Numbered from the stretch's first letter, positions 54,191-63,690 are shown. The stretch is DNA of 64,000 nt from Bacillaceae bacterium SAS-127 (GCA_002261155.1 NKXN01000010.1:1-64000); one strand, 5' to 3'. Made by a program: numbers and translations. The notes: generated from the sequence alone by a model not told the origin.

Positions 54191-54967
54191 ATGTTAAAAG
54201 GAAAAGTAGCCTTAGTGACAGGTTCAGCGAGCGGGATTGGGTTAGAAGTGGCCCGTGCTTTTGCGAAAGAAGGGGCAAAAGTAGTGATTGCTGATTTAAA
54301 GGAAGAGGCGGCCAAAGCAGCGGCAGAGCAATTGACAGCACAAGGGTTTGACGTAGCAGCGGTTGCTTGCGATGTGACGAATGAACAGCAAGTACAGGAT
54401 TGTCTTCAATTTGCGGTTGATCAGTTTGGAGCGGTCGATATTTTAGTGAATAATGCAGGGTTGCAGCATGTAGCACCGCTTGAACAATTTTCAACAGAAA
54501 AGTTTGAGCTGTTGATCAAAGTGATGTTGACCGCACCTTTTGTTTTTATCAAGCACGCCTTGCCGATTATGAAGAAAAATGGTTTCGGCCGAATTATTAA
54601 CATGGCGTCAATCAATGGCCTCGTTGGCTTTGCTGGGAAAGCAGCTTATAACAGTGCCAAGCATGGTGTTATTGGCTTAACGAAAGTAGCTGCGCTAGAG
54701 ACGGCTGCTCACGGCATAACAGTCAATGCTCTCTGTCCAGGTTATGTGGACACACCGCTTGTGCGCGGCCAATTGGAGGATTTAGCGAAAACGAGAAATG
54801 TGCCATTAGAAAATGTGTTGGAAGAAGTGATTTATCCGCTCGTTCCACAGCGGCGCCTTCTTGATGTAGAGGAAATCGCTGATTATGCTATTTTCCTAGC
54901 TAGCGAGAAAGCAAAGGGAGTGACCGGTCAAGCAGTCGTTCTCGATGGAGGATATACAGTGCAATAG
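54191..54967 (+). CDS. 3-Hydroxybutyrate dehydrogenase (SDR)
   Basis: A 258-residue short-chain dehydrogenase converting D-3-hydroxybutyrate to acetoacetate with NAD. The nucleotide motif is TGSASGIGLEVA at 10-21, NNAGLQHVAPLEQF near 90 is typical of this enzyme, and the catalytic set is Ser in NMASINGLVGF near 141 and YNSAKHG (Tyr, Lys) near 154. ALCPGYVDTPLVRGQ near 184 also matches 3-hydroxybutyrate enzymes. Second gene of the sigma-54 operon. GGGGGAAAG precedes the ATG. Confidence 0.9.
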   Translation: MLKGKVALVTGSASGIGLEVARAFAKEGAKVVIADLKEEAAKAAAEQLTAQGFDVAAVACDVTNEQQVQDCLQFAVDQFGAVDILVNNAGLQHVAPLEQFSTEKFELLIKVMLTAPFVFIKHALPIMKKNGFGRIINMASINGLVGFAGKAAYNSAKHGVIGLTKVAALETAAHGITVNALCPGYVDTPLVRGQLEDLAKTRNVPLENVLEEVIYPLVPQRRLLDVEEIADYAIFLASEKAKGVTGQAVVLDGGYTVQ

Positions 54968-54977
54968 AAAAAGATCG

Positions 54978-55012
54978 CCTTTCAAGTGATTCACTGCTTG
55001 AAAGGTTTTTTT
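54978..55012 (+). terminator. Terminator of the hydroxybutyrate operon
   Basis: CCTTTCAAG pairs with CTTGAAAGG around a ten-base loop, followed by seven T. Confidence 0.75.
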
Positions 55013-55074
55013 ATCCCAATTTTTTCTACTATAATAACAGTAGTAATCAAAAGGGAAGGACGGGGATTGTAGGT

Positions 55075-56460
55075 ATGAAGAGTCTAGTCAGTAAGTTGCC
55101 GTATGAATGGCTGGAGGAAATTATTAATATCGCTGCGGAATGGGTAGTAGTAGTCGATCGATGTGGAATCATTATTTATATTAATGCGGCCTATTGCGAC
55201 TATCTTGGAACAACCGTCTCTGAAGTAGTAGGGAAAGATGTTCGTGATGTCATTGAAAATACGAGAATGCATCTGATCGTCCAGACATCACAGCCGGAAA
55301 TTGCCTCGATTCATCCGATTAAAGGCAATGAAATGATTGCTAATCGCTATCCTTTATACATTCATGGAGAACTAGTTGGAGCCGTCGGTACCGTCATGTT
55401 CCGTAATTCTAAGGATTGGATGGCTTATTCGGACAAAGTCCAACCTTTTCTCGAGGAACTGAAATATTATAAAAAGAAATTTGAAAAAGAGTTAAAAAGC
55501 AAGTATAGCTTTGATGACTTAATCGGCGAGAACTCCAAGTTTAAAGAAGCAAAAAAACTAGCTAAGCGCGTAGCAGGAAGTCAATCATCGGTGCTGTTGA
55601 TGGGATCTTCTGGGACAGGAAAGGAATTATTTTCTCATGCAATTCATGGAAAGAGCCAGCGAGCGGCTTTCCCATTTGTACGAGTGAATTCGGCGGCGAT
55701 CCCTGAGTCATTGCTAGAATCAGAACTGTTCGGCTATGAGGATGGAGCTTTTACTGGGGCAACGAAAGGGGGTAAAAAAGGAAAGTTCGAGCTCGCTCAT
55801 CGTGGCACAATCTTTCTTGATGAGGTAGGAGATATGCCATTACCGATGCAAGGCAAGCTGCTTCGTGTGCTACAGGAAAAAGAGATTGAGAGGATCGGTG
55901 GGCAAAGGCCAATTCCGATTGATGTTCGTGTCATCGCTGCTACGCATCGCGATTTAGAAGAGATGGTGCATAAGGGAGAGTTTCGCGAAGATTTGTATTA
56001 TCGACTCAACGTCATGAAAATTGATATTCCTTCTTTACGAGAGCGTCAAGAGGATTTGCCCGCCATTGCTCATATGTTATTAAAGAAGCTAGCAAAAACA
56101 TTTAGTCGCGAGCAACTGACGATCTCTTTAGAAGTGATGAATCGTTTGCTGCTCCATTCGTGGCCGGGCAACATTCGAGAATTAGAAAATGTATTAGAGC
56201 GGGCGGTGAATGTCTTAGATGGCAAGGTCATTCAATTGCATCATTTACCTCTTTATTTGCAGGAAGAGCCCGCTGTCACGAAATTACCTGAACGAAAAGA
56301 GCAAGCAGTGCTGCCATTAAAACAAACGTTAGCTCAAGCAGAGATAGCTGCTTTAGAACTAGCATTGAAGAAGACAGGAAATAATAAAATAGAGGCAGCT
56401 AAGTTATTAGGTATTAGCAAAACGAGCTTGTATGATAAATGTAAATTATATGATCTGTAA
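55075..56460 (+). CDS. Sigma-54-dependent PAS/AAA+ activator
   Basis: A 461-residue enhancer-binding protein. The PAS domain is about 12-110, with INIAAEWVVVVDRCGIIIYINAAYCDYLG. The AAA+ domain (about 145-375) has Walker A GSSGTGKELF, the sigma-54 contact loop GYEDGAFTGA near 221, Walker B GTIFLDEVGDM near 245 and the R-finger block FREDLYYRLN. A Fis-type HTH (NNKIEAAKLLGISKTSLYDKCKLY) closes it. It presumably binds the three sites at 52594-52661 and switches on the GntP/dehydrogenase operon; the PAS ligand is unknown. Confidence 0.92.
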   Translation: MKSLVSKLPYEWLEEIINIAAEWVVVVDRCGIIIYINAAYCDYLGTTVSEVVGKDVRDVIENTRMHLIVQTSQPEIASIHPIKGNEMIANRYPLYIHGELVGAVGTVMFRNSKDWMAYSDKVQPFLEELKYYKKKFEKELKSKYSFDDLIGENSKFKEAKKLAKRVAGSQSSVLLMGSSGTGKELFSHAIHGKSQRAAFPFVRVNSAAIPESLLESELFGYEDGAFTGATKGGKKGKFELAHRGTIFLDEVGDMPLPMQGKLLRVLQEKEIERIGGQRPIPIDVRVIAATHRDLEEMVHKGEFREDLYYRLNVMKIDIPSLRERQEDLPAIAHMLLKKLAKTFSREQLTISLEVMNRLLLHSWPGNIRELENVLERAVNVLDGKVIQLHHLPLYLQEEPAVTKLPERKEQAVLPLKQTLAQAEIAALELALKKTGNNKIEAAKLLGISKTSLYDKCKLYDL

Positions 56461-56547
56461 GGATGATGGTGTCAGAAAATTATTTTCATTCTGTTTTTCT
56501 TACGGTATAATGGATAATTAATTATCGTAAAAAGGTAGGTTCAAACT

Positions 56548-57450
56548 ATGAAAACGAACGTGCAGACAAAACCTTTACTTCAAGAGGAGAAGCTAGGTAG
56601 TCGCGGAAGATTGCTAGTCAAATGTCCGGATCGTCCGGGAATTGTCGCGGCTATTTCTAAATTTTTATTTGAACATGAAGCCAATATTATTGAGTCTAAT
56701 CAATATTCTAATAATCCAGAAGGCGGCACCTTTTTCATTCGAATTGAGTTCGATCGCCCGAATTTAGCAGAGAATGCTAGTCAAATGGAGAAAGATTTTG
56801 AGGCGCTAGCATCCGAGTTTGTTATGGATTATCAATTTACGTATGCTGAGGAACGAAAAAAGATGGCGATCTTCGCTTCTAAAGAACCTCATTGCTTGCT
56901 TGAGTTACTTTGGGAGTGGCAAAGTGGTGATCTGCCAACTGATATTGCCCTCGTTATTAGTAATCACGAGAGTACGAGAGAAATGGTAGAAGCGCTTGGC
57001 ATTCCATTTTATTATATCCCAGCCAATAAGGACATTCGCCAGCAAGTAGAACAGCAACAAATTCAATTGTTGAAAGAACATCAAGTCGATGTCATCGTTT
57101 TGGCTCGTTATATGCAAATTTTAACAGAGGATTTCGTCAGCCATTTTCCGAATCAAATTATTAATATCCATCACTCTTTCCTTCCTGCGTTCATCGGTGC
57201 GAGACCGTATGAGCGAGCGCATGAACGCGGAGTGAAATTGATTGGAGCCACGTCGCATTATGTGACGAATGATCTGGATGAAGGTCCGATTATTGAACAG
57301 GATATTGAGCGGGTGAACCATCGTGACGATGTAGCTGGCTTGAAGAAAATTGGTCAGTCTATTGAACGTCGTGTACTAGCACGTGCAGTTAAATGGCATT
57401 TAGAAGACCGTGTGATTGTACACGGAAATAAAACGATTGTCTTTCATTAA
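56548..57450 (+). CDS. purU: Formyltetrahydrofolate deformylase
   Basis: A 300-residue enzyme releasing formate from 10-formyl-THF. An ACT domain occupies about 18-95 (RGRLLVKCPDRPGIVAAISKFLFEHEANI). The formyltransferase-fold domain has ALVISNHES-type sequence near 135, VVLARYMQILT near 188 and the catalytic NIHHSFLPAFIGARPYERAHERG near 210, with Asp in NDLDEGPIIEQD near 247. It balances one-carbon pools. The ATG has AAAGGTAGG upstream. Confidence 0.95.
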   Translation: MKTNVQTKPLLQEEKLGSRGRLLVKCPDRPGIVAAISKFLFEHEANIIESNQYSNNPEGGTFFIRIEFDRPNLAENASQMEKDFEALASEFVMDYQFTYAEERKKMAIFASKEPHCLLELLWEWQSGDLPTDIALVISNHESTREMVEALGIPFYYIPANKDIRQQVEQQQIQLLKEHQVDVIVLARYMQILTEDFVSHFPNQIINIHHSFLPAFIGARPYERAHERGVKLIGATSHYVTNDLDEGPIIEQDIERVNHRDDVAGLKKIGQSIERRVLARAVKWHLEDRVIVHGNKTIVFH

Positions 57451-57457
57451 TTAGTAG

Positions 57458-57514
57458 AAAGCTACCCTTAAGAACCTTATAAAAAGGTTGAAAAAGGGTG
57501 GCTTTTTTTGTTAT
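57458..57514 (+). terminator. Terminator of purU
   Basis: AAAGCTACCCTT pairs with AAGGGTGGCTTT outside an inner AACCTT/AAGGTT stem, followed by a T-run. Confidence 0.75.
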
Positions 57515-57570
57515 AGTAGTAAGTAAATTTTCAGAATAGTTTTTGGAAATTGAGAGGAGACGAGATAGAG

Positions 57571-58734
57571 ATGAGTAAAGTACAGTTAGAAGAGGGATAT
57601 TTTGGACAATTTGGTGGGAGCTTTGTGCCACCTGAGATGAAAGAGGCATTGAATTATATTGCCGAGCAATTTCATAAGTATAAGGATGATCCAGAGTTTA
57701 TCGAGGAATTTAAATATTATTTAAAAGAATACGTTGGTCGCGAAAATCCGCTAACGTATGCTAGTCAGTTAACAGAGCAGTTAGGTGGAGCGAAAATCTA
57801 TTTAAAGCGGGAAGATTTAAACCATACGGGGTCACATAAGATCAATAACGTTATGGGACAAATTTTGCTAGCGAAAAAGATGGGAGCGAAGCGGGTCATT
57901 GCTGAGACAGGTGCTGGTCAGCATGGTGTAGCAACCGCGACCGTTTGTGCAATGTTTGGTATGGAATGCGTGATTTATATGGGCGCCGAGGATATTCGTC
58001 GCCAAGCATTGAATGTATTCCGGATGGAGTTATTAGGAGCGAAAGTTGTTTCTGTTGAAAAGGGTCAAGGTCGTTTAAAAGACGCTGTAGATGAAGCGTT
58101 GAATGATCTTATCGCTAATTATAAAAACACATTTTACCTATTAGGTTCTGCCGTTGGTCCTCATCCGTATCCGACAATGGTGAAGCATTTCCATTCGATT
58201 ATTAGTGAGGAATCGAAGCGACAAATTCTCGAAAAAGAAGGACGCTTACCGGATGCGGTTATCGCTTGTGTCGGCGGTGGAAGCAATGCGATTGGGGCGT
58301 TTGCTCATTACTTAGAAGAGTCATCGGTTCGTCTCATTGGAGTAGAGCCAGATCAAGCAGCTTCGTTAACGAAAGGAAAGCCAGCTGTCTTGCACGGCTT
58401 TAAATGCCTTGTTTTAATGGATGAGGAGGGAAATCCACAGCCGACCTATTCGATTGCGGCTGGGCTTGATTATCCAGGTGTCGGTCCAGAGCATAGTGAA
58501 TTAAAAGAGTCGGGTCGTGCTGAGTATTACATGGTAACTAATCAGGAGGTGCTTGATGCCTTCCAAACGTTGTCACGTACAGAGGGGATCATTCCAGCTC
58601 TTGAAAGCTCTCACGCTGTCGCTCATGCGATTAAAATGGCTCCAGAGATGAAGTCGGATCAAATTATTATTGTCAACATTTCTGGTCGTGGTGATAAAGA
58701 CGTTCAGCAAGTATTTGAAATGATGAAGAAATAA
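57571..58734 (+). CDS. trpB: Tryptophan synthase beta chain (orphan)
   Basis: A 387-residue TrpB1-type PLP enzyme joining indole and serine. [20 protein letters not shown] near 80 carries the PLP Lys, [28 protein letters not shown] near 105 is the TrpA-contact and catalytic region, and [10 protein letters not shown] near 228 binds phosphate. No trpA or other trp gene is adjacent, and a terminator bounds each side, so it may be a second TrpB used for indole salvage, or the trp operon is split. ATG 57571 follows GAGGAG; an in-frame codon at 57550 is less likely. Confidence 0.93.
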   Translation: MSKVQLEEGYFGQFGGSFVPPEMKEALNYIAEQFHKYKDDPEFIEEFKYYLKEYVGRENPLTYASQLTEQLGGAKIYLKREDLNHTGSHKINNVMGQILLAKKMGAKRVIAETGAGQHGVATATVCAMFGMECVIYMGAEDIRRQALNVFRMELLGAKVVSVEKGQGRLKDAVDEALNDLIANYKNTFYLLGSAVGPHPYPTMVKHFHSIISEESKRQILEKEGRLPDAVIACVGGGSNAIGAFAHYLEESSVRLIGVEPDQAASLTKGKPAVLHGFKCLVLMDEEGNPQPTYSIAAGLDYPGVGPEHSELKESGRAEYYMVTNQEVLDAFQTLSRTEGIIPALESSHAVAHAIKMAPEMKSDQIIIVNISGRGDKDVQQVFEMMKK

Positions 58735-58736
58735 TC

Positions 58737-58784
58737 AAAAGCCGAGATTCAAGGTTATCGCTTGAATCTCGGCTTTTTTTTGTG
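58737..58784 (+). terminator. Terminator of trpB
   Basis: AAAAGCCGAGATTCAAG pairs perfectly with CTTGAATCTCGGCTTTT, followed by further T. Confidence 0.85.
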
Positions 58785-58854
58785 AAATTTAAGGATGTTT
58801 TTAGTTTATGATCTATTTATGATATCTAATTTTAATACCAAGTCATAATTTTGA

Positions 58855-58884
58855 TTGACAAGGGTAAAAATCGAGTGGTAGGAT
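58855..58884 (+). promoter_or_regulatory. Probable promoter of the desaturase gene
   Basis: TTGACA at 58855-58860, an 18-base spacer, then TAGGAT at 58879-58884. A TATAAT at 58891 is too far away to pair with this -35. A DesR site could not be confirmed. Confidence 0.4.
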
Positions 58885-58953
58885 AGGGTTTATAATTTTG
58901 AGTTTTCGGACAATATTGAAGAGGTATAAAAAAATTGAAATGAGGGACGTTTA

Positions 58954-60045
58954 GTGAAAGAGCTTCAATCATTTGGTTGGTACGCTGCTCGAGTTGCGCC
59001 GCACCTTCCTAAACAAGCATTTAAACCTGCCCCGGAAAGACTCTGGGCCGGTTTAGTTCATTTATTGATCGTTATTGCAGGAATTTTGACGATTAGTTTG
59101 ACGGATTTGAATGTATGGCTTTATGTACCGATTGCTGTGATCTTAGGCTCTTCTTTTGCTTCAATGGGCCTACTTGGTCATGAGATTTTACACGGAACTG
59201 TTGTTAGAAAAGCATGGATACGCGATTTAACAGGAGGAATTGCCTTTTTTCCATTAAGTACAGGACCACGTCTATGGAGAAGATGGCATAATATGACGCA
59301 TCATATTCACACGCAAGATGAAGAGAAGGACCCGGATGCATGGCCGACAATTGAACAGTTTGCTAAAAGTCCACTATTAAAGGGGATATACAAACTTCCA
59401 ACTTCACTTCGCGGGTTTTTAGGTATGGCGTTTTTAGCGATTACGTTTACGTTTCATTCGCTCCGAATGTTTAAACGGTTTATTTTAGAATTTAAGCCAA
59501 ATAAGCGCATTTCGGTTTGGTTGCAGCTACTTCTGCCGTGGGCGACATGGATCGGGCTTCTATTCCTAATTGGCCCGTTAAAATGGCTGTTTGCGTTTGT
59601 TATTCCATTGTTAATGGGTAACTTTATTGTCATGGCTTACATTGCGACGAACCATCGCTTAAACCCTATGACGCCGGTGAATGACCCACTTGCTAACAGT
59701 TTAACGGTTACCGTTCCAAAATGGGTAGACATGCTTCATTTCAACTTTTCTTACCATACGGAGCATCACTTATTTCCGGGAATGAGCTCTAAATATTATC
59801 CGCTTGTGAAAGCCGAATTGAAAAAACGCTGGCCGGAGCGCTATCACGAAATGCCGTTGACACAGGCGCTAGCTGCTCTTTACAAAACACCACGTATATA
59901 CAGTAACCAGACTGAGCTAGTTGATCCATTTCCAGGAACAAAGTTTGGGACACTTGGACATGGATTAGAACCTTCCAATATTAAACAAAAGCTAACGTCA
60001 GAAAAGACAACGAAAGAAAAGTCGAGCGATTCCATTAGTCGTTAG
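58954..60045 (+). CDS. Membrane fatty acid desaturase
   Basis: A 363-residue di-iron membrane desaturase. The three His boxes are GHEILHG near residue 74, RRWHNMTHHIHTQ near 109 and YHTEHHLFPG near 271, among four to six membrane helices. It introduces a double bond into phospholipid acyl chains. The length and box pattern are like B. subtilis Des and relatives. Start is GTG 58954 after TGAGGGA. A DesK/DesR-like pair at 10.4-12.1 kb may control it, though the genes are not adjacent as they are in B. subtilis. Confidence 0.9.
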   Translation: MKELQSFGWYAARVAPHLPKQAFKPAPERLWAGLVHLLIVIAGILTISLTDLNVWLYVPIAVILGSSFASMGLLGHEILHGTVVRKAWIRDLTGGIAFFPLSTGPRLWRRWHNMTHHIHTQDEEKDPDAWPTIEQFAKSPLLKGIYKLPTSLRGFLGMAFLAITFTFHSLRMFKRFILEFKPNKRISVWLQLLLPWATWIGLLFLIGPLKWLFAFVIPLLMGNFIVMAYIATNHRLNPMTPVNDPLANSLTVTVPKWVDMLHFNFSYHTEHHLFPGMSSKYYPLVKAELKKRWPERYHEMPLTQALAALYKTPRIYSNQTELVDPFPGTKFGTLGHGLEPSNIKQKLTSEKTTKEKSSDSISR

Positions 60046-60050
60046 ATAAG

Positions 60051-60092
60051 AAAGAAGAGGGCTGCTATTCATAAGCAACCCTCTTCTTTGAC
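60051..60092 (+). terminator. Terminator of the desaturase gene
   Basis: AAAGAAGAGGGCTGCT pairs with AGCAACCCTCTTCTTT (one mismatch) around a seven-base loop. Confidence 0.75.
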
Positions 60093-60116
60093 AGTATTGG
60101 GAGTGTATTATTTATC

Positions 60117-60270
60117 CCGCATTAACGGGCTGTAAGATCCCCACCTTAACAGGGCAGAAAAAACGCAGGCGTATAGGTGGGGATCAACAGCCCATAAACG
60201 CCCGATTGGTTCAACTAACAATCAGTGGGGGATGAAGAGACCCCCCACTGATTGAAGTTTCACTTTATAT
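60117..60270 (+). mobile_element. Transposase-less IS200/IS605-like element (palindrome-associated)
   Basis: A left hairpin pairs GGGCTGT and GATCCCCACCT (60127-60146) with AGGTGGGGATC and ACAGCCC (60175-60193). A right hairpin pairs CAGTGGGGGAT with its complement near 60241-60250, followed by TTGAAGTTTCACTTTATAT. The right part, including CGCCCGATTGGTTC, repeats the first 130 bases of the window, and both ends recur fused together at 63822-63859. There is no open reading frame inside, so it would move only with a transposase from elsewhere. Confidence 0.6.
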
Positions 60271-60281
60271 TAACGCCCGGC

Positions 60282-60350
60282 AGTTTAGACATAAAAGCGC
60301 ATCTTTGAGATTGGAAGTCTGGGGTTAGTCTTCACAAAGGTGTCTAAACT
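60282..60350. repeat. Inverted repeat next to the IS-like element
   Basis: AGTTTAGACA (60282-60291) and TGTCTAAACT (60341-60350) are perfect reverse complements 49 bases apart. CGCCCGGCAG and CCTTGCAGACG flank them. It lies past the stops of two convergent genes and may be another small palindromic element or part of the one to its left. Confidence 0.5.
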
Positions 60351-60375
60351 ACCTTGCAGACGTTATCAAAGGTTA

Positions 60376-61902
60376 TCATTTAGTTGTAGCAAATTCTTCT
60401 TTCAGCATCGTGCCATTTTCGGCGAAATTTGTATGCCAAGAAAATGCTTTTTCTAATACATGTGGTGTGTGACCACCGCGTTTTAGTGCTTCATCAAAGT
60501 AAGCAGAGATTTGCTTTTTATACATTGGATGCACGCAGTTATTAATGATGACGCGAGCGCGTTCCACCGGTGCAAGACCACGTAAATCAGCGTATCCTTG
60601 TTCTGTGACAAGGACATCGACATCATGCTCCGTATGGTCGACGTGAGAGACAAACGGCACAATGCTTGAAATCTTGCCGTCCTTCGCAATGGATTTAGTG
60701 ACAAAGATCGCTAAACGGCAATTGCGAGCGAAATCTCCAGAGCCGCCGATTCCATTCATCATTTTCGTGCCGCCAACATGAGTGGAGTTAATGTTTCCAT
60801 AAATATCTGCTTCTAGAGCTGTATTGATGGAAATTAGACCGAGCCGGCGAATGATTTCAGGATGATTAGAAATCTCTTGTGGACGCAACATAAGTTGGTC
60901 ACTGTATTTTTCCATTTCAGCAAACACTTGCTTCATTTTTTCTTCGGATAATGTGATGGAGCAGCCAGAAGCAAATCGAATTTTGCCGCTGTCTAATAAA
61001 TCAAATACTGCATCCTGTAACACTTCAGAGTACACTTCCAGGTCTTCAAATTCCGAATCTAATAATCCGTGAAGAACAGCGTTGGCAACTGTGCCAATTC
61101 CTGATTGTAATGGAGCCAATTTATTTGTTAAACGGCCAGCTTTAATTTCTTCGCGTAGGAAGGCAATTAAATGATTAGCCATTGTGGCTGTATCTTCATC
61201 TGGAGGTGTGATCGTTGAAGGGGAATCTAAGTCGTCCGTTAATACGATTCCTCTAATTTTATTAACGTCTACATACATGCCTTTCGTACCAATTCTGGCA
61301 TCTACAGAAGTTAATGGAATTGGCAAGCGTTTACCTTGTTCGCCCACTTCATAAATGTCATGTAGCCCTTCAAGAGCTAACGGTTGAGCCACGTTCAATT
61401 CAATAATGATATTTTCTGCTTTCTCTAAGAAAATGGAGGAGTTTCCGACAGATGTTGTTGGGATAATTGCTCCATCTTCTGTAATAGCTACCGCTTCGAC
61501 AATAGCGAAATCAATTGGATTTAGTACATCAGCTCGCACCATCTCAGCGACATGAGATAAATGTTGATCTGTGAAGTACATTTCTCCTTGATTGATCTTC
61601 TTGCGCATCGCTGGGTCTGCTTGGAATGGTAAGCGTTTATTGACGATCCCCGCTTCTGCCATTAATTTATCAATATCAAACCCAAGTGAAGCTCCGGTAT
61701 ATACGTCAACTTTAAATGGTTCATCTTTAGAACGATCCACTAGCGCCATTGGGACAGCTTTCGCATCACCAGCACGTGTAAAACCGCTTAATCCAAGAGT
61801 CATTCCGTCCTTAATCCAAGAGGCAGCCTCATCGGCAGATACAATTAACGATTGCAATTGTGTATTGCGCAAACGTTCTGTGATTCGAGAATTCACAAAC
61901 AA
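60376..61902 (-). CDS. Acetyl-CoA hydrolase/succinyl-CoA:acetate CoA-transferase family
   Basis: A 508-residue class I CoA-transferase of the Ach1/Cat1 group. SWIKDGMTLGLSGFTRAGDAKAVPMAL near 30 is the N-terminal CoA block, GIGTVANAVLHGL near 260 and EVYSEVLQDAVFDLLDSG near 290 (with the candidate catalytic Glu) follow, and GGTKMMNGIGGSGDFARNCRLAIF near 382 is the family signature. It moves CoA between acetate and succinyl-CoA or hydrolyses acetyl-CoA. It lies 117 bases after a LytTR regulator gene on the same strand. AAAGAGAGGG precedes the ATG. Confidence 0.9.
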   Translation of the reverse strand: MFVNSRITERLRNTQLQSLIVSADEAASWIKDGMTLGLSGFTRAGDAKAVPMALVDRSKDEPFKVDVYTGASLGFDIDKLMAEAGIVNKRLPFQADPAMRKKINQGEMYFTDQHLSHVAEMVRADVLNPIDFAIVEAVAITEDGAIIPTTSVGNSSIFLEKAENIIIELNVAQPLALEGLHDIYEVGEQGKRLPIPLTSVDARIGTKGMYVDVNKIRGIVLTDDLDSPSTITPPDEDTATMANHLIAFLREEIKAGRLTNKLAPLQSGIGTVANAVLHGLLDSEFEDLEVYSEVLQDAVFDLLDSGKIRFASGCSITLSEEKMKQVFAEMEKYSDQLMLRPQEISNHPEIIRRLGLISINTALEADIYGNINSTHVGGTKMMNGIGGSGDFARNCRLAIFVTKSIAKDGKISSIVPFVSHVDHTEHDVDVLVTEQGYADLRGLAPVERARVIINNCVHPMYKKQISAYFDEALKRGGHTPHVLEKAFSWHTNFAENGTMLKEEFATTK

Positions 61903-62019
61903 TCCCTCTCTTTACTTTTTTAAATATTCTATCAACTTTTCGGTGCTTGCTCATCTAATTTTGCATGAAAAGCCTTTAATTTGCACCGAAACAGAATATA
62001 TCATACATGAAACAGAAAG

Positions 62020-62670
62020 TTAATAGTTAAGTGCCTTTCTGAACAAACTGGAGTATGTTTGGCTAACTGGTATCTTCATTTTATTCTTCATAATCAGCAG
62101 GAAAGTCGAGTGAGAATCCGGTTGAATTTCCTGAATGAAGTTGACATTGACAATGTAAGAACGATGGACGCGAATAAAATGATCCATCGGCAATAAAAAT
62201 TCAAGCTCAGTTAAATTCATTTTGTGATAGCCTTCTCTGTTGACAGCTTGCACCTTTGTTTTACGACTTTCCGCTTCCAAATAGATCACATCTTTATAAG
62301 GAATAGGATACCAACAATCCTCTGATTTTATCGTAAAAAAATTGGTTGAAATCGGCGATGGCTTTGCAGGGAAAATCGTCGTCACCGCACCGATTACTTG
62401 ATCTCCGTTGAATAGTGGCACGGCCATGGCATAATAAGGTATGCCATACACCTCACTATCGATATATTCAGAAACGGTATGTTTTTCTGAAATGGCCTTT
62501 CCTGTCACCCCCCCTTTTTTAAAAGGTTCACCAGGACGGATGTGCAAATCCACAAGCTTACTCGGCTGGTAATAAATAAATTTCTCTGAGTCTGATACAG
62601 CTACAGACGTATTGTATGGAAGAAATGTCCTCATCACGTCCATAATAGAAGTCACTGTAAGACGATCCAT
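62020..62670 (-). CDS. LytTR regulator with GAF/PAS-like sensor domain
   Basis: A 216-residue protein with an N-terminal ligand-sensing-like domain (about 1-110; PYNTSVAVSDSEKFIYYQPS, then GIPYYAMAVPLFNGDQVIGAVTTIFPA) and a C-terminal LytTR DNA-binding domain (about 118-216; YKDVIYLEAESRKTKVQA and FIRVHRSYIVNVNFIQEI). Transport or metabolite sensing in one polypeptide replaces a kinase pair. It sits directly upstream of the CoA-transferase gene, which it probably controls. ATG 62670 follows AGGTGG; a GTG nine bases earlier is possible. Confidence 0.82.
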   Translation of the reverse strand: MDRLTVTSIMDVMRTFLPYNTSVAVSDSEKFIYYQPSKLVDLHIRPGEPFKKGGVTGKAISEKHTVSEYIDSEVYGIPYYAMAVPLFNGDQVIGAVTTIFPAKPSPISTNFFTIKSEDCWYPIPYKDVIYLEAESRKTKVQAVNREGYHKMNLTELEFLLPMDHFIRVHRSYIVNVNFIQEIQPDSHSTFLLIMKNKMKIPVSQTYSSLFRKALNY

Positions 62671-62748
62671 AATCTCCACCTCTTCTTGCTTATCGTATAT
62701 ACTTATCTTATCAAGATCACATGAAAGAAGGAAGAAAGGAAGAGATTA

Positions 62749-63225
62749 ATGAGCAAAGCGAAAACAAATGCGATGCGGATGCTTGATGCCGCTAAATTGA
62801 CCTATGAAACATTAGTATATGAAAATAAGGACGGAAAAATTGATGGGATTTCCGTTGCCAATAAAATAGGTAGAAATCAGGAAATGGTTTACAAAACGTT
62901 AGTGACGAGTGGAGCGAAGGACTTATACGTATTCGTAATTCCAGTGGCGGAAGAGTTAGATTTGAAAAAAGCAGCGAAAGCAGCAGGAGAGAAAAAGCTT
63001 GAAATGATACCCGTGAAGGATATTCAAAAGCATACAGGCTATATTCGAGGTGGCTGCTCACCGATTGGAATGAAAAAGCTATATCCAACTTTTATTGATG
63101 CAAGTGCCAACTCGCTAGAGACGATCATTGCCAGCGGAGGGAAAATCGGCATCCAGCTCGAATTAAAAACCGCTGACTTGATCAATTTAACAAAAGGTAA
63201 CGCACAATTTGATATCGTAAAGTAA
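62749..63225 (+). CDS. ybaK: YbaK/EbsC-type Cys-tRNA(Pro) deacylase
   Basis: A 158-residue editing protein that hydrolyses Cys-tRNA(Pro) made in error by prolyl-tRNA synthetase. Marks are [16 protein letters not shown] at the N-terminus, VYKTLVTSG near 42, [37 protein letters not shown] near 75-110 with the conserved Lys and GxxSP-type loop, and [16 protein letters not shown] near 130. GGAAAGGAAGAG precedes the ATG. Confidence 0.92.
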   Translation: MSKAKTNAMRMLDAAKLTYETLVYENKDGKIDGISVANKIGRNQEMVYKTLVTSGAKDLYVFVIPVAEELDLKKAAKAAGEKKLEMIPVKDIQKHTGYIRGGCSPIGMKKLYPTFIDASANSLETIIASGGKIGIQLELKTADLINLTKGNAQFDIVK

Positions 63226-63369
63226 ACGATATGACATTCTTGAATATTATGTGAAGCTTCTGTTAATGTTATGTGACTTTTTGATGAAAAGATAATGAAC
63301 ATGGTATTTTTTTGCTTTTTTTGAGATATAATGTGGACATAACAAAAGAACAGGAAGTGAAAAATAATA

Positions 63370-63654
63370 ATGGTTGTTGTCAACTTACTTGATTCAAGAA
63401 ATTATTTTGACGGTGAAATTAAAGAGGATTTCTTAGTTATTTACGAAAAACTTCAGCACTCTCAAGCGGTCTTTCACGAAGGAAGATTTGGAGAAGTCGA
63501 AGGGTCTACGGAAGAATATTTAAAAGTACTACACAATCCAGGTGAAGATTGCTCACTAATGAACGTGAAAAGCTACAAGATTGGGCAAGAATATAAATGC
63601 CTAGATGATGCATTGAACAACATCAAAGAAGCTCACCGAGAAATTTTCAAGTAA
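63370..63654 (+). CDS. Small hypothetical protein
   Basis: A 94-residue acidic protein I do not recognise. There is no signal peptide or membrane segment. It has one or two Cys (DCSLMNVKSY, EYKCLDDALNNI) and ends in a helix KEAHREIFK. GGAAGTG lies about ten bases before the ATG, and a TTTTGAGATATAATG-like promoter region precedes it, so it looks like a genuine single-gene unit ending in the terminator at 63691-63722. Confidence 0.7.
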   Translation: MVVVNLLDSRNYFDGEIKEDFLVIYEKLQHSQAVFHEGRFGEVEGSTEEYLKVLHNPGEDCSLMNVKSYKIGQEYKCLDDALNNIKEAHREIFK

Positions 63655-63690
63655 GTGATCTGAACAACGACAATTGTTATTAGTGCATGA

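Noticed and set aside
57458-57570. T-box or tryptophan-responsive leader before trpB
   Set aside because: The only structure is the purU terminator; the remaining leader is too short for a T-box and lacks repeated GAG/UAG sites.
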